Positions 46,030-56,248 of a DNA stretch of 64,000 nucleotides are shown here, one piece after another (position 1 is the first letter of the stretch; each line of letters opens with the position of its first letter). Both the position numbers and the translations under genes were made by a program. The notes beneath the pieces were generated by a model. The model did no database searches and was not told the DNA's origin. It saw nothing but the letters and a program-made list of their open reading frames with translations. The stretch spans positions 598,259 to 662,258 of the forward strand of contig NZ_CP129002.1 in NCBI RefSeq assembly GCF_030406085.1, read 5' to 3'. This DNA is from Bartonella sp. TP (GTDB lineage Bacteria > Pseudomonadota > Alphaproteobacteria > Rhizobiales > Rhizobiaceae).

Positions 46030-47111
46030 GCTTTGGCTCCTTTTTTGCCTGACCCCAAGGCAATAGTTGCATTTTCGTCTAAGCGCCAGCGGGATTTTGC
46101 GGCGAAAGCTAAGCTGCTGCAATTGCCTCTTGCAAAATGCTCTGCTCCGGCCCAAGCTATCATCGCGGCATTATCGCTGCATAAATTTTGCGGCGGTGCA
46201 ATAAATTCAAATTCATTTGCTTGGCATAAATTTTGCAATTGGTTGCGTATTTGTTGATTTGCTGCAACGCCGCCACTTACTACAAACACTGGCTTTGCTT
46301 GTGTATATTGTTGGCTAAAATATAGCATTGCTGCTTGTGCTCGGTTGTTTAATATGTCGCATATCGCGGTTTGGAAAGAGGCACAGATATCTGCAATTTT
46401 TTTATCTGTAAGACCAGTTTGTGTAACATTTTCTTGCTCTATACAATGCCGTATAGCTGTTTTTAGTCCAGAAAAGGAAAAATCGAAGCCAGGTTTGCCT
46501 TTTAACGGTCGGGGAAAATTATAAGCGCTAGCACAGCCTTGTTGAGCTTTATCTTCAACAGCTGGTCCGCCAGGATAGCCCAAGCCCAATAGCTTAGCAG
46601 TTTTATCAAAAGCTTCACCCAAGGCGTCATCTATAGTTGTGCCTAAACGTTCATAATTTTGAAAATCTTTAATTAATAACAATTGCGTATGTCCGCCGGA
46701 AACCAGCAATAATAAATAAGGAAAAGCTATATTATGGCTAAGCCGTGCAGTAAGCGCGTGGCCCTCTAGATGATTAACGGCAATTAAGGGTTTGTTCAAA
46801 GCTAAACACAAGGCTTTTGCTGTTACCAGCCCTACCATAAGCCCGCCAATTAAGCCAGGCCCCGCCGTTGCGGCTATAGCAGATATTTCTTGCCAACTAC
46901 TTTTGCTTTGCTTTAAGGCTTGCAAGATAAGTTCATCTAATTTTTCTACATGGGCTCTTGCCGCAATTTCGGGTACTACACCGCCATAAGTGGTGTGCTC
47001 TGTTTGGGTCCAAATTATATTGCTAAGGATATGTCCTTGGCCAGCTTCATCGCATTCTACAATGGCAGCTGCCGTTTCGTCACAACTAGTCTCTATACCC
47101 AAAATGCGCAT
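46026..47111 (-). CDS. tsaD: tRNA N6-threonylcarbamoyladenosine transferase TsaD
   Basis: TsaD transfers threonylcarbamoyl to A37 of ANN-decoding tRNAs with TsaB and TsaE. ASKHA-fold features are [15 protein letters not shown], the metal-binding histidines H114 and H118 in VNHLEGHAL, and [11 protein letters not shown]. The length is 361 aa. It is divergent from hemC and coupled to gpsA by a 4-bp overlap. Confidence 0.97.
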   Translation of the reverse strand: MRILGIETSCDETAAAIVECDEAGQGHILSNIIWTQTEHTTYGGVVPEIAARAHVEKLDELILQALKQSKSSWQEISAIAATAGPGLIGGLMVGLVTAKALCLALNKPLIAVNHLEGHALTARLSHNIAFPYLLLLVSGGHTQLLLIKDFQNYERLGTTIDDALGEAFDKTAKLLGLGYPGGPAVEDKAQQGCASAYNFPRPLKGKPGFDFSFSGLKTAIRHCIEQENVTQTGLTDKKIADICASFQTAICDILNNRAQAAMLYFSQQYTQAKPVFVVSGGVAANQQIRNQLQNLCQANEFEFIAPPQNLCSDNAAMIAWAGAEHFARGNCSSLAFAAKSRWRLDENATIALGSGKKGAKA

Positions 47112-47126
47112 TTTACGCTATAGCCT

Positions 47127-47155
47127 TTGATCTTTTTGTGTAATTATAATATACC
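47127..47155 (+). promoter_or_regulatory. Probable promoter for hemC
   Basis: TTGATC (47127-47132), a 17-bp spacer and TATACC (47150-47155), 26 bp before the hemC ATG in the 70-bp gap divergent from tsaD. Confidence 0.55.
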
Positions 47156-47181
47156 ATGCAATAACATATCATGGGAGAGAA

Positions 47182-48141
47182 ATGCAAAGGAAAATTATAA
47201 AAATCGGTTCGCGTAGTAGTAACTTAGCTTTGGCAATGAGCTTAGAAGTTAAGCTAGCTTTTCAAGCAGCCCATGGTTTATCGTCTAACGATATATTGAT
47301 AGAATCTATGAGCACGCAGGGCGACCGTATTTTAAATCGTTCTTTGGCACAGATAGGTGGCAAAGGCTTATTTACGGCAGAAATAGAAGATGCTTTGCTA
47401 GCAAATAGGATAGATGTAGCAGTACATTCAACTAAGGATATGCCAACTCTGTTGCCAGATAACCTGATTATTGCGGCTTATATGAAAAGGGCTGCCGTGG
47501 CAGATTGCTTTATTTCGCATAATAAGGTGTTGTTTGAAGATTTACCCCCGGGGGCAACTATTGGTACCTCGGCCTTGAGGCGGCAGGCTTTAGTAAAAAA
47601 ACTACGTCCAGATTTAAATATCGTTTTATTGCGCGGTAATGTAGAAACACGGTTAGCAAAAGTGCAAACTGGGCAAATATCAGGAACTTTTTTGGCGCTA
47701 TCAGGCTTGCAGCGGCTTGGTTTGACAGAGCATATTACGCAAATAATGGATGTAGCTACTTTTCCACCAGCTCCAGGGCAGGGCGCGATTTGTCTAGAAA
47801 CCAGGCAAGTAGATTTGGTTACACAAAATTTATTGTCTAAGCTAGACCATTTTGAAACTCATATAGCTTTAAGTGCAGAAAGAGCTTTTTTAAAACAGCT
47901 CGATGGTTCTTGCCGCACGCCGATTTGCGCATATGCTTTTATAGAAAATAACAAATTATATTTTCACGGTATGATTTTATCGGTGGACGGCAAAGAATCC
48001 TTTGAAATTAAAGAGGAGTTTGCATTAAAACAAATGCTTATGCTCGCCGATGCGTGCGAGATCGCTAATAATATAGGAATCAAAGGAGCGCAGCAACTGC
48101 TTGAATATGCGGGGGCAGATTTTTTTGCAGATTGGGAATAA
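47182..48141 (+). CDS. hemC: Porphobilinogen deaminase (hydroxymethylbilane synthase)
   Basis: HemC polymerises four porphobilinogens into hydroxymethylbilane for haem. It has VHSTKDMPT, the arginine-rich TSALRRQAL and LRGNVETRL, and the dipyrromethane-binding cysteine C244 in DGSCRTP. The length of 319 aa is normal. It opens the hemC-hemD-mitofilin-hemY-dat run, with a GGGAGAG ribosome site. Confidence 0.96.
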   Translation: MQRKIIKIGSRSSNLALAMSLEVKLAFQAAHGLSSNDILIESMSTQGDRILNRSLAQIGGKGLFTAEIEDALLANRIDVAVHSTKDMPTLLPDNLIIAAYMKRAAVADCFISHNKVLFEDLPPGATIGTSALRRQALVKKLRPDLNIVLLRGNVETRLAKVQTGQISGTFLALSGLQRLGLTEHITQIMDVATFPPAPGQGAICLETRQVDLVTQNLLSKLDHFETHIALSAERAFLKQLDGSCRTPICAYAFIENNKLYFHGMILSVDGKESFEIKEEFALKQMLMLADACEIANNIGIKGAQQLLEYAGADFFADWE

Positions 48142-48841
48142 AGCTGGTAAGATTTTAGTAACTCGGCCAAAGCTTAGAGCACAAAAGACATTGGAATGTT
48201 TACGGCAGATTGGCTTAGAGGCGATTGCTATACCGCTTAGCGAAATTCGGCCTTATTTTACGCAGCTGCCTATGATAGAAGGTGTTGTTAATGTAATAGT
48301 TACTAGTGCTGCAAGTTTTTTTTATCTAGATAAAACATATTTAGCGACGATATCACATTTGCCATTTTATTGTATAGGGCAAGAGACGGCCAAAACGGCA
48401 AGGGCTTATGGTTGCAGTAATATTGCCGCGGTAGTTAGAGACTTAGATGAATTTATCTTAACGCATCAAAATATTCAAGCGCCTTTATTATATTTATGCG
48501 GCCATCGGCGGCGTAAAGCTTTGGAATATACATGGCTTAAAATGGGCATTGATTTTCGAGTGGCAGAAACTTATGCAACAGTGCCTTGCGAAGCTAATAT
48601 AAATAAAATATTAATTGGTGAAATTTATTTGGGCTCAGTTTCTATAGTGCTTCTTACTTCAAATTATAGCGCAAAATTATGCTCATTAATAGTTCAATAT
48701 TTACCAGCCCAAGTGAAGTATGTTTGTTTTTCGAGCCGCATAGCTCAAGCTTTACCCAACAACCTAGCACAAAATATTTATGTGTCTGCAACACCGGATG
48801 AAGGTGGCGCTATTGAATTAATCTCTAACCTAATAAGTTAA
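48107..48841 (+). CDS. hemD: Uroporphyrinogen-III synthase
   Basis: HemD cyclises hydroxymethylbilane to uroporphyrinogen III. It is recognised by ILVTRPKLRAQKTLECLRQIG, then the two-lobed fold with IVTSAASF and VLLTSNYSAKL. HemD is poorly conserved, so its position right after hemC matters. The start is uncertain: TTG 48101, ATG 48107 and TTG 48125 all overlap hemC. I give the ATG, while the TTG at 48125 has GGGGG at better spacing. Product length is 238-246 aa. Confidence 0.87.
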   Translation: MRGQIFLQIGNKAGKILVTRPKLRAQKTLECLRQIGLEAIAIPLSEIRPYFTQLPMIEGVVNVIVTSAASFFYLDKTYLATISHLPFYCIGQETAKTARAYGCSNIAAVVRDLDEFILTHQNIQAPLLYLCGHRRRKALEYTWLKMGIDFRVAETYATVPCEANINKILIGEIYLGSVSIVLLTSNYSAKLCSLIVQYLPAQVKYVCFSSRIAQALPNNLAQNIYVSATPDEGGAIELISNLIS

Positions 48842-48903
48842 GAATTGACATTTTGCTTATAGCGAATAAATTATGTATAATAAGCTAACTTGAGCGGGGC
48901 ACT

Positions 48904-49872
48904 ATGACTGAATTAAAAGTAGAACAACAAACTTCATCCAAATCATCACCAAAATGGCTTTTAACGGCAATTGCCGCGGTATTTGGCCTAGCCATAGCTA
49001 GCTTTGCGGCTTATAAATGGCCATTATTTAGTGGCGCTGCAACCACCGCTTCTCGTGGTGTAGATAGATTAACAGCTGTTGAAGGTAGAGCCTTGGCAAT
49101 AGATGCTAAAATAGATCAGCTGCAGCAAAATCTTACGCAATTGCAGGCGGTTAACGCAAATTTATTAAAACAGCAGGCCGAGCAAGCTGGCGCTATTGCC
49201 GCGCTAAAAACTACAGCAAATGGCACGGTTTTGTCAGATGCTGACCGGCAGAATGTAGAGCAGCTAAAAGCTACCTCGCAAGAGCTGCAGAATAAATTGC
49301 TGCAGCTGCATAAGCTTGCTTTGCTAAGTGCCTTCAATAATTTGAAATTTACTATAGCTTCTGGCCATGATTTTACTAATGAAATAAGCCTGGTAAAAAA
49401 TCTGGGCGGCAATGACCCCGCTATTAATGTAAATAATTTACATATTTTTGAACAATATGCGCCTACTGGTATAGCGAATCAACAAATGTTGTTAGATGAA
49501 TTTAGAACACAGAGCGATAGCATTATCGGTTTGGGTTCAGCAGCAGATTCGCAGGCAGCTAGCAGTCAAAAAGTGTTAAATTGGCTAAAGCAGCAAATTA
49601 CGGTAAGGCACGCTAGCGGTAATTTGCAGGGCTCACAGCCAGCAGATATTTTGGCGCGTGTGGAATATTACTTAAAACAAGCTAATTATACCAAAGCCAA
49701 TGCAGAATTATCAACATTGCCAGATTCTATGAAGCAAAATCTACAGGCATTTACAGCAAAATTACAAGTTAAGATAGGAGCAGAAACAGCATTGCAGTCT
49801 ATATTAAAACAGCTAAGTGAAACTACCCATATGGCTGTGCCTGCTAACTCTACCCCGCCAGTTGCGATGTAA
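48904..49872 (+). CDS. Mitofilin-family inner-membrane protein (HemX-like)
   Basis: This 322-aa protein has a short cytoplasmic N-terminus, one membrane span (about 19-40, WLLTAIAAVFGLAIASFAAY), and a long periplasmic part. The latter has a coiled coil (about 60-135, rich in Leu, Gln and Ala heptads) and a C-terminal helical mitofilin-like domain. Alphaproteobacterial mitofilin homologues next to hemY are thought to organise inner-membrane contact sites. A possible promoter (TTGCTT at 48854, TATAAT at 48876) precedes it. The stop and the hemY start overlap (TAATG). Confidence 0.82.
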   Translation: MTELKVEQQTSSKSSPKWLLTAIAAVFGLAIASFAAYKWPLFSGAATTASRGVDRLTAVEGRALAIDAKIDQLQQNLTQLQAVNANLLKQQAEQAGAIAALKTTANGTVLSDADRQNVEQLKATSQELQNKLLQLHKLALLSAFNNLKFTIASGHDFTNEISLVKNLGGNDPAINVNNLHIFEQYAPTGIANQQMLLDEFRTQSDSIIGLGSAADSQAASSQKVLNWLKQQITVRHASGNLQGSQPADILARVEYYLKQANYTKANAELSTLPDSMKQNLQAFTAKLQVKIGAETALQSILKQLSETTHMAVPANSTPPVAM

Positions 49873-51233
49873 TGACTCGGCTATTTCTTTATGTTTTTAT
49901 TATAATAATATTGGGGTTGGCCTTTGCTGCCCTAGATGCTTATAATTTTAATATAATTTTTGACTTTGGTGCTAAGAGTTGGAAGTTTTCTGCCCTATTT
50001 GGCATTAGTATATTATTTCTTGGGTTGCTTGTAATATATTTATTTGTTAGTTTTTTGCGCCAATTGTTTTTGGCCCCTCGCCGTTTGATTGCCAATCGCA
50101 AAAATGCTCAAAAACAGCAATATGAAACTTTGCTAACTGATACTATAGCTTCTTATATTAGTGACGATAAGTCTAGAACCGACAATTTATTTGCTAAATT
50201 AAGCGCAATTTCAGATCATAAGAACAGCCCTAGTTTAAATGGGTTGCATAAGCTTGTTTACCCATTAATTGAGGCGCAAACTTTAAAACAAGCGGGAAAA
50301 AACCACGCTGCCCTGAAACGTTATGAAGATTTGGCTGGGCAGAAAGACGAAAATAGCGCAGCTATAGGGCTGCATATGCTGTATAAAGCTGCTTTGCAGC
50401 GGGGTGATATAGAAGCGGCGCATAATTATTGTCGCGAATTGTTTAAGGCTAATAAAACCATTGGCTGGGTAAATAATAATCTTTTGGGGCATTATATAGC
50501 TACTGGCAATTGGCAATTGGCTCAGGATTTATGGCAGGAAATAGAAGTGGCTAGCACCAAATCCATGCGCAGTTCTATGGCGTTTCACAATAGCAAGGCT
50601 TTATTTTCTATAGCCAGAGCGCAAGAGTTGATGTCTAATAACTTAAAACAGGCAGAAGAATTTGCACAGCGTGCCTATGGCTTAGACAGCAAAAATATAA
50701 ATATAATTAATATATATAGCCAAATTTTATTTAAGCGTGATGAAGCGCGTAAAGCAATAAAATTATGTGAAGCTGGCTGGAAAGAATTTGCACATCCAGA
50801 TTTAGCTGAGACTTATATATATGGTGAAAAGAATTTGCTAGCAGAAGCCCGATTTGACCGCGCGCAGAAATTGGCCGAGTTGCAACCAGAAAATGTATAT
50901 TCTTATTTAGCACTTAGCAAAACTGCCCTGCAATGGGACCGCCCTAGCGCTGCAATGGATTATGTCGAAAAAGCTATAAAGGCTGAGCCCTTGGCTAGAT
51001 GCTATAATTTAGCAAAAATAATTAAAGAAAAGCTCGGCAAAAGCTATAATCTGCCAGAGCTTTTATATGATTATGCCTGGTGTGCGGATGGTATGGCTTT
51101 ATTACGGTGGCAAGCTGTGGCGCCATTGAGTAAAATTTTAGGTGCTGTTATTTGGCAAAAAATCGCTAAAACTAGCCTTATGCAAGATTTTACTACAAAG
51201 CCTTTAGAATCAAAAGGGGAAAGTAATGACTAA
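49872..51233 (+). CDS. hemY: HemY-like membrane protein with TPR repeats
   Basis: This 453-aa HemY_N protein has two N-terminal membrane spans (about 3-22 and 38-62), a basic stretch (PRRLIANRKNAQKQQ), and about ten TPR-like helical pairs to the end. It is named for its location in haem clusters but is not protoporphyrinogen oxidase; its role is unproven. The start overlaps the mitofilin stop by 1 bp and its end overlaps dat by 8 bp, so the group is tightly coupled. Confidence 0.85.
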   Translation: MTRLFLYVFIIIILGLAFAALDAYNFNIIFDFGAKSWKFSALFGISILFLGLLVIYLFVSFLRQLFLAPRRLIANRKNAQKQQYETLLTDTIASYISDDKSRTDNLFAKLSAISDHKNSPSLNGLHKLVYPLIEAQTLKQAGKNHAALKRYEDLAGQKDENSAAIGLHMLYKAALQRGDIEAAHNYCRELFKANKTIGWVNNNLLGHYIATGNWQLAQDLWQEIEVASTKSMRSSMAFHNSKALFSIARAQELMSNNLKQAEEFAQRAYGLDSKNINIINIYSQILFKRDEARKAIKLCEAGWKEFAHPDLAETYIYGEKNLLAEARFDRAQKLAELQPENVYSYLALSKTALQWDRPSAAMDYVEKAIKAEPLARCYNLAKIIKEKLGKSYNLPELLYDYAWCADGMALLRWQAVAPLSKILGAVIWQKIAKTSLMQDFTTKPLESKGESND

Positions 51234-52071
51234 ACTAGCTTATGTTAACGGAAAATTTGTAAGCGAAGCTACGGCTAGCCTTCCAATATTTGATCGGTCT
51301 ATTTTATTTTCTGATTCAGTGTACGAGGTTATTTGTTTCCTTGATGGTAAATTTTTAGATTTTCAAGCTCATTTACAACGGCTAAGAAATTCGCTAAGCC
51401 GCCTGAATATTGATTTTACGTTTAGTGTAGATGATTTTTTAGCTACAGCGCGGCAATTAATAGAGCAGAATCAATATAGAACGGGCTTAGTATATCTGCA
51501 AGTAACGCGCGGTTCAACAGACCGCGATTTTGTTATCGCAGGGGATCTGCAACCAAATTATTTTATGTTTGCTGTGGCTAAAGAAAATCAAGTCTTGCTA
51601 GAGGCAAAATTGTTAAAATTAATTTCTCGACCAGATGTACGCTGGGGCCATTGTGACATTAAAACTACTCAGCTTTTATCTGCTTCTATGGAAAAGAGCG
51701 CTGCAGTTAAGCAAGGGCTTGATGATGTGGTTTTAGTGAAAGACGGTTATATAACCGAGGCCAGCTCTGCTAATTTTTATATAGTTGATTCTGCTGGTTG
51801 CATAGTAACTAGAGATGCTGATGGTACAATTTTGCCTGGTATAACCCGTGCTACTCTATTGAATTTGGCAAAAAAAATGGGGCTAAAGACTGCCGAGCGG
51901 CCTTTTACCCTAGAAGAAGCCTTGCAGGCTAAAGAAGCTTTTATTAGCTCTGCTACTAGTTTTATAGCGGGTGTCGTGCAGTTAGATGGTAAAACAATAG
52001 GCTCGGGGGCGCTTGGCCCGATGGCTAGTATCTTGCGCGCTGCTTATTTAGAGCATGTTAGTCGTATTTAA
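51226..52071 (+). CDS. dat: D-amino acid aminotransferase (class IV)
   Basis: A class IV PLP aminotransferase of 281 aa. The Schiff-base lysine is K146 in CDIKTTQLL, and the PLP glutamate lies in GYITEASSANFYIV. The SDSVYEVI and HLQRLRNSL motifs match D-alanine/D-glutamate transaminase more than branched-chain enzymes, so D-amino acid supply for peptidoglycan is likely. It overlaps hemY by 8 bp. Specificity is inferred from family resemblance. Confidence 0.88.
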   Translation: MTKLAYVNGKFVSEATASLPIFDRSILFSDSVYEVICFLDGKFLDFQAHLQRLRNSLSRLNIDFTFSVDDFLATARQLIEQNQYRTGLVYLQVTRGSTDRDFVIAGDLQPNYFMFAVAKENQVLLEAKLLKLISRPDVRWGHCDIKTTQLLSASMEKSAAVKQGLDDVVLVKDGYITEASSANFYIVDSAGCIVTRDADGTILPGITRATLLNLAKKMGLKTAERPFTLEEALQAKEAFISSATSFIAGVVQLDGKTIGSGALGPMASILRAAYLEHVSRI

Positions 52072-52074
52072 GAA

Positions 52075-53124
52075 CTAAGCCCGGCTTTTTGAAGCTATAG
52101 CTCGCGCTAATTTCAAACATAGGGTTTGAGTAATAATTATTTCGCTCTTATTATTTAGCCGGCATTGCAGATTAGCTTCTTGCAGCAGAGCTAAAGCACG
52201 ATTTATAGCGCTAAGCGGCCACAGCTGTAGAGCTGTTTCTAATGTTTTTTTTCTTTTAAAAAAGACAGGCGGCCTTATTTTTTCTATAAGCTGATTAGCA
52301 TTTTGTCCATTATCTAATTCATAGCGCAAGGCCTGCAATTGGCTAAGCTGTCTGATAGCGCTGTTTAAAATACCTATAGCGCTTTCCCCGCTAGCTATGT
52401 ATTTTTCAAAATTATTATTAAACTGGGCTAAGTTGCCTAGAAGCATATAATCGATTATTTCGGTTAGATTAAATGCGCTAACATTACTGATAACTGCTAT
52501 AACATCTTCTGTTGTTATTTGTCCTTTGTGTGCACAATAAAGGCAGAGTTTTTCTATTTCGCTTTTAGAAAGCAGATAGTCGCTACCCAATTGCTGCAAT
52601 AAAATTTGTTGTGTGCTTGCATCTATTTGTAGTCTATATTTTTGTAAAATCTCATTTATTAGCCCATTTAACGAGTTAGCATCATCGTTAAAACATGGGA
52701 TAGCCATGCTATAAGCTGAGCTCTCTGTTTTGATGCGTAAGCCATTAGTTTTTTTAAGGTCGCCAGCCTCTATCAATAATAAACTATCTACTAACTCGCT
52801 TGTTACTAAATTGCTAAGCAATTTAGTAAGGTTTGGCTGGGTGTTTAAATGCTTTAGCCAAATTATTTTTTTATGGTTAAAAAAAGAGAGGGTTTGTATT
52901 TCATCCAACAATCTCTGCGGGTTGCTTTCTAATTCATCGGCGTGCAGTATTATTGTACTAAGTATATCGGTTAAAGCTATGTTAAAAGCATTGCTGGCGA
53001 GTCTGGCATAGTTTGCCGCTCGGCCAGAAACTAAGCCGTGGTTAGGGCCATAAAATAGTAAACTACTAAATTTGCTATTATAGGCGTTTAAAAAATTGTT
53101 GATCTCAGATGGTTTTTTTTGCAC
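52075..53124 (-). CDS. holA: DNA polymerase III subunit delta
   Basis: The delta subunit opens the beta clamp within the clamp loader. The 349-aa protein fits the AAA-like fold without a functional P-loop: LLFYGPNHGLVSGRA at about 22-36, then DPQRL-type DELESNPQRLLDEI, KKIIWLK and LLLIEAGDLKK. The C-terminal helical collar is consistent. The start is GTG at 53124 with only a weak ribosome site. It is convergent with dat, 3 bp apart. Confidence 0.9.
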   Translation of the reverse strand: MQKKPSEINNFLNAYNSKFSSLLFYGPNHGLVSGRAANYARLASNAFNIALTDILSTIILHADELESNPQRLLDEIQTLSFFNHKKIIWLKHLNTQPNLTKLLSNLVTSELVDSLLLIEAGDLKKTNGLRIKTESSAYSMAIPCFNDDANSLNGLINEILQKYRLQIDASTQQILLQQLGSDYLLSKSEIEKLCLYCAHKGQITTEDVIAVISNVSAFNLTEIIDYMLLGNLAQFNNNFEKYIASGESAIGILNSAIRQLSQLQALRYELDNGQNANQLIEKIRPPVFFKRKKTLETALQLWPLSAINRALALLQEANLQCRLNNKSEIIITQTLCLKLARAIASKSRA

Positions 53125-53211
53125 TAGCCTAAATCCTTTGAATTTTTACCATTAAATATAGCAAGAAAAGCGCTTATTTTATAAAAAAATATGTTTTTTA
53201 TAAAATAAATC

Positions 53212-53239
53212 TTGCAATCTTTTTTCTCTGGGCTATACT
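53212..53239 (+). promoter_or_regulatory. Promoter for tRNA-Gly
   Basis: TTGCAA (53212-53217), a 16-bp spacer and TATACT (53234-53239), 20 bp before the mature tRNA 5' end. Confidence 0.7.
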
Positions 53240-53258
53240 GCGGCGTAGATAAATTTCA

Positions 53259-53333
53259 GCGGGCGTAGCTCAGGGGTAGAGCACAACCTTGCCAAGGTTG
53301 GGGTCGAGGGTTCGAATCCCTTCGCCCGCTCCA
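53259..53333 (+). tRNA. tRNA-Gly (anticodon GCC)
   Basis: A full cloverleaf with encoded CCA. The acceptor stem GCGGGCG pairs with CGCCCGC, the anticodon stem CAACC pairs with GGTTG around TTGCCAA, and the T arm is GAGGG TTCGAAT CCCTT (one G-T pair). It is 75 nt including CCA. It reads GGC and GGU. There is no intron. Confidence 0.97.
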
Positions 53334-53397
53334 ATAGATGTTTAATCTATAGGCTGGCTTATACATCATTTATCCTTAGCGGTGTAGAGCTTTTATT

Positions 53398-55587
53398 ATG
53401 AACAATTCCCCCATTCCAGTTATTGTAGTTTTGGTGCCTGTTAGGCTAGATAAAACATATTTTTATCTCTTGCCGCCTGACCAAGCTACTATAAAAGCTG
53501 GGACGATTATAAATGTTACTTTTGGTAATAAAAATTATAATGCGATAGCTATAGAAACGCAGCATATAGCTCAGGCGGAATTGTCCAAACTAAAATTACG
53601 ACCTGTTAACAGAATCTATAAAGATATCTGTTTGAGTGAAGAACTTATGGCGTTTGCACAATTTTTTGCAAATTATACGCTTACGCCGCTAGGCTTAGTA
53701 GCAACTATGTTATTGCGCGGGTTTGCGGCAGATATCGTTATGCCGCAGTTAGATTATATAAGTTTTGTGCCAATGGCTAAGCTGGTGCTAAAGCTAACAG
53801 CAAAGCGTCAGCAACTTTTAGCTATAAGCGCTGAGCGTGAATCTTGGCAGAAATCCCAATTAGTAAAAGCGGCAAAAGTCTCAATGGCTATGATTAATGG
53901 CTTGGTGCAATTAGGATTTTTGCGGCAAGAAAAAAAACTTGCTTTGCCTACTAAGCTTTTGCCTCTTCACTCTGTTACGAAATTTTCTGCTGAGCAAGAA
54001 GATGCTGTAGAAAAATTATGCGCTATAGTTACCCAGCCAAATTTTGCCGCTATCTTATTAAGTGGTATTACTGGTTCTGGTAAAACAGAAGTTTATTTTG
54101 AAGCTGTGGCGCAAAAGCTCAAAGATAATAGTCAAATACTGATATTATTGCCAGAAATTGCGCTGACACAACAATTTTTAGCACGTTTTAAAGAGCGATT
54201 TGGAGCTACCCCTGCGGTTTGGCATTCTGGTTTAACAAAAAAACAACGCCAAATTATTTGGCATCAAGTTGCTTTAGGTCATATACAAGTATTAATCGGT
54301 GCTAGGTCTGCGCTTTTTTTACCATTTAAAAATTTGCAGCTAATTATCGTCGATGAAGAACATGATTCTTCTTATAAGCAGGAAGAAAATATATTTTATA
54401 ATGCTAGAGACATGGCCGTAGCTCGAGCTAAATTTGGTAATTTTGCGATAATTTTGAGCTCCGCTACCCCATCAATAGAAACGGTGGTGAATGTTAATAG
54501 TGGTAAATATAAACTTATTGAGTTAAAAGAAAGATACAGCAAGGCGCGCTTGCCGCAATTAAGTTTAGTGGATATGAATAGGGTTGCTTTGCCGCGCAAT
54601 CGATTTTTGGCGCCGCCTTTGGTTTCAGCCCTAATGGATAATTTAAAAAAAGAGCAGCAATCTATCTTATTTTTGGGTAGACGTGGCTATGCACCGATAA
54701 CTTTATGTCGTTCTTGTGGCTATCGCTTTTCTTGTCCTAATTGCTCAGCATTTTTAATCGAGCATAAATTTCATAAAGCTTTGCTTTGCCATCACTGTGG
54801 GTTTAGTCAAAACATACCTAAAGCTTGCCCCCAATGCCATAATGCTGAGCAATTAGTGGCTTTTGGCGGTGGCGTAGAGCGCATAGCGGAAGAGGTGCAA
54901 GAATTATTGCCGCAAGCTCGCCTTATGATTCTTTCCACAGATATGATTGGTGGCATAGGGCTTATGCGGCAGCAATTAGCGGATATAAGTGCTGGAAAAG
55001 TGGATATTATAATAGGTACGCAATTGATAAGCAAAGGGCATAATTTTCCCAAAGTTAGTTTAGTTGGTGTTATAGACGCTGATATCGGACTGAACAATGG
55101 TGATTTACGTGCTGCAGAGCGTAGTTATCAACTTTTGGTACAGGTAACAGGTCGAGCAGGCAGACAAAGTGCAAAAAGCCATGGTATAATTCAAACCTAT
55201 AGTCCTCAACATCCTGTTATACAGTCGATTTTAAAAAACGATAAAGAAAGTTTTTATGCTCAGGAAATTGCTATGCGGTTGCAGGCCGCCATGCCGCCTT
55301 TTGCCCAATTAGCGGCTCTAATAATAAGTGGTGTAAATAATCAAGCAACACAAGATTATGCCCGTATTCTACGGCAAAAAGCCCCTGCTATGCGCGATAT
55401 TTCGGTATTAGGTCCAGCCCAAGCGCCGCTTGCTATGATACGTAACCAATATCGATATAGATTGCTTATTAAAGCTGCTAAGAATGTGAATCTTCAGCAA
55501 TTTTTGCGTCAATGGTTAGCAATTGTACCAAAAGCGCCGAATAGTATAAAAATACAAATTGATATCAATCCCCATAGTTTTTTTTAA
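53398..55587 (+). CDS. priA: Primosomal replication helicase PriA
   Basis: PriA restarts stalled replication forks. An N-terminal 3'-DNA-binding domain precedes the helicase core, with Walker A GITGSGKT at 223-230 and VDEEHDSSYKQEE as Walker B. A zinc-binding insertion has four CxxC pairs (CRSCGYRFSCPNC and CHHCG ... CPQC), and helicase motifs V and VI (VGVIDAD, QVTGRAGR) follow. It is 729 aa. It precedes the ATP synthase genes, as in rhizobia. Confidence 0.96.
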   Translation: MNNSPIPVIVVLVPVRLDKTYFYLLPPDQATIKAGTIINVTFGNKNYNAIAIETQHIAQAELSKLKLRPVNRIYKDICLSEELMAFAQFFANYTLTPLGLVATMLLRGFAADIVMPQLDYISFVPMAKLVLKLTAKRQQLLAISAERESWQKSQLVKAAKVSMAMINGLVQLGFLRQEKKLALPTKLLPLHSVTKFSAEQEDAVEKLCAIVTQPNFAAILLSGITGSGKTEVYFEAVAQKLKDNSQILILLPEIALTQQFLARFKERFGATPAVWHSGLTKKQRQIIWHQVALGHIQVLIGARSALFLPFKNLQLIIVDEEHDSSYKQEENIFYNARDMAVARAKFGNFAIILSSATPSIETVVNVNSGKYKLIELKERYSKARLPQLSLVDMNRVALPRNRFLAPPLVSALMDNLKKEQQSILFLGRRGYAPITLCRSCGYRFSCPNCSAFLIEHKFHKALLCHHCGFSQNIPKACPQCHNAEQLVAFGGGVERIAEEVQELLPQARLMILSTDMIGGIGLMRQQLADISAGKVDIIIGTQLISKGHNFPKVSLVGVIDADIGLNNGDLRAAERSYQLLVQVTGRAGRQSAKSHGIIQTYSPQHPVIQSILKNDKESFYAQEIAMRLQAAMPPFAQLAALIISGVNNQATQDYARILRQKAPAMRDISVLGPAQAPLAMIRNQYRYRLLIKAAKNVNLQQFLRQWLAIVPKAPNSIKIQIDINPHSFF

Positions 55588-55596
55588 AAAACAGTT

Positions 55597-55626
55597 TTGA
55601 AACTATTGCGCAGCATATGCTACTAT
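55597..55626 (+). promoter_or_regulatory. Promoter for the atp operon
   Basis: TTGAAA (55597-55602), an 18-bp spacer and TACTAT (55621-55626). It overlaps the first in-frame ATG of the atpH frame (55625), which argues that translation starts further down at 55679. Confidence 0.65.
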
Positions 55627-55678
55627 GATAAACCTCATAGCTAGTAAATGTGAAGCTAGAGGAAAGAATTTTAGTTTA

Positions 55679-56248
55679 ATGACGCAACTATCAAAAATGG
55701 CCCAGCCCTATGCTAAAGCCCTGTTTGACATAGCGCATGGAGCTGGTATATTGGATTCTGTGCACGAGAAATTGCGTCTATTGTCTAGCGCTTTTGCGGA
55801 GCACCCTGTGCTGGTAAAGGCTTTAGCCGCTTCATTTTATAGTAAAGCCGAGCAAACTAGCTTGATTGAATCCATGCTGCGTGAACTTGGTGCAGCCAAT
55901 AATGCGGATGCTTCATATTCTGTATTTGCTAATTTTTTAAAGCTTTTAGTAACTAATGGCAAATTGGCCACGTTGGCAGATATTGCCAAGGCTTTTGAAG
56001 CTTTGATGTTAGATCAACAAAACTTAGCAAAAGTTGAATTGCGTAGTTCAATCGATCCAACAATAGAGCAAAAACAACAAATTGTAACGTTGCTGAAAAC
56101 GCTGTTTAAAAAAGAGATCCTGCTTGATATAAAAATAGATACATCGCTTTTGGGTGGCTTTATTGTCAAGTTTGGTTCATATCAAATAGATACATCGCTT
56201 TTAACTAAATTATCATCGCTTAAATTGGCATTAAAAGAGGGCAATTGA
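55679..56248 (+). CDS. atpH: ATP synthase F1 delta subunit
   Basis: The delta subunit joins F1 to the peripheral stalk. The OSCP-like sequence includes [11 protein letters not shown] at the N-terminus and [17 protein letters not shown] near the end. The frame opens at 55625, but that ATG overlaps the promoter; the ATG at 55679 (189 aa) follows GAGGAAAG and gives a normal N-terminus. It is first of atpHAGDC. The F0 genes are not in the window, as expected for alphaproteobacteria with split ATPase operons. Confidence 0.93.
   Translation: MTQLSKMAQPYAKALFDIAHGAGILDSVHEKLRLLSSAFAEHPVLVKALAASFYSKAEQTSLIESMLRELGAANNADASYSVFANFLKLLVTNGKLATLADIAKAFEALMLDQQNLAKVELRSSIDPTIEQKQQIVTLLKTLFKKEILLDIKIDTSLLGGFIVKFGSYQIDTSLLTKLSSLKLALKEGN

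Noticed and set aside
46030-46155. N-terminal extension of gpsA
   Set aside because: It is out-of-frame tsaD sequence, rich in Arg/Lys. The ATG at 46029 gives the canonical NAD-binding start.
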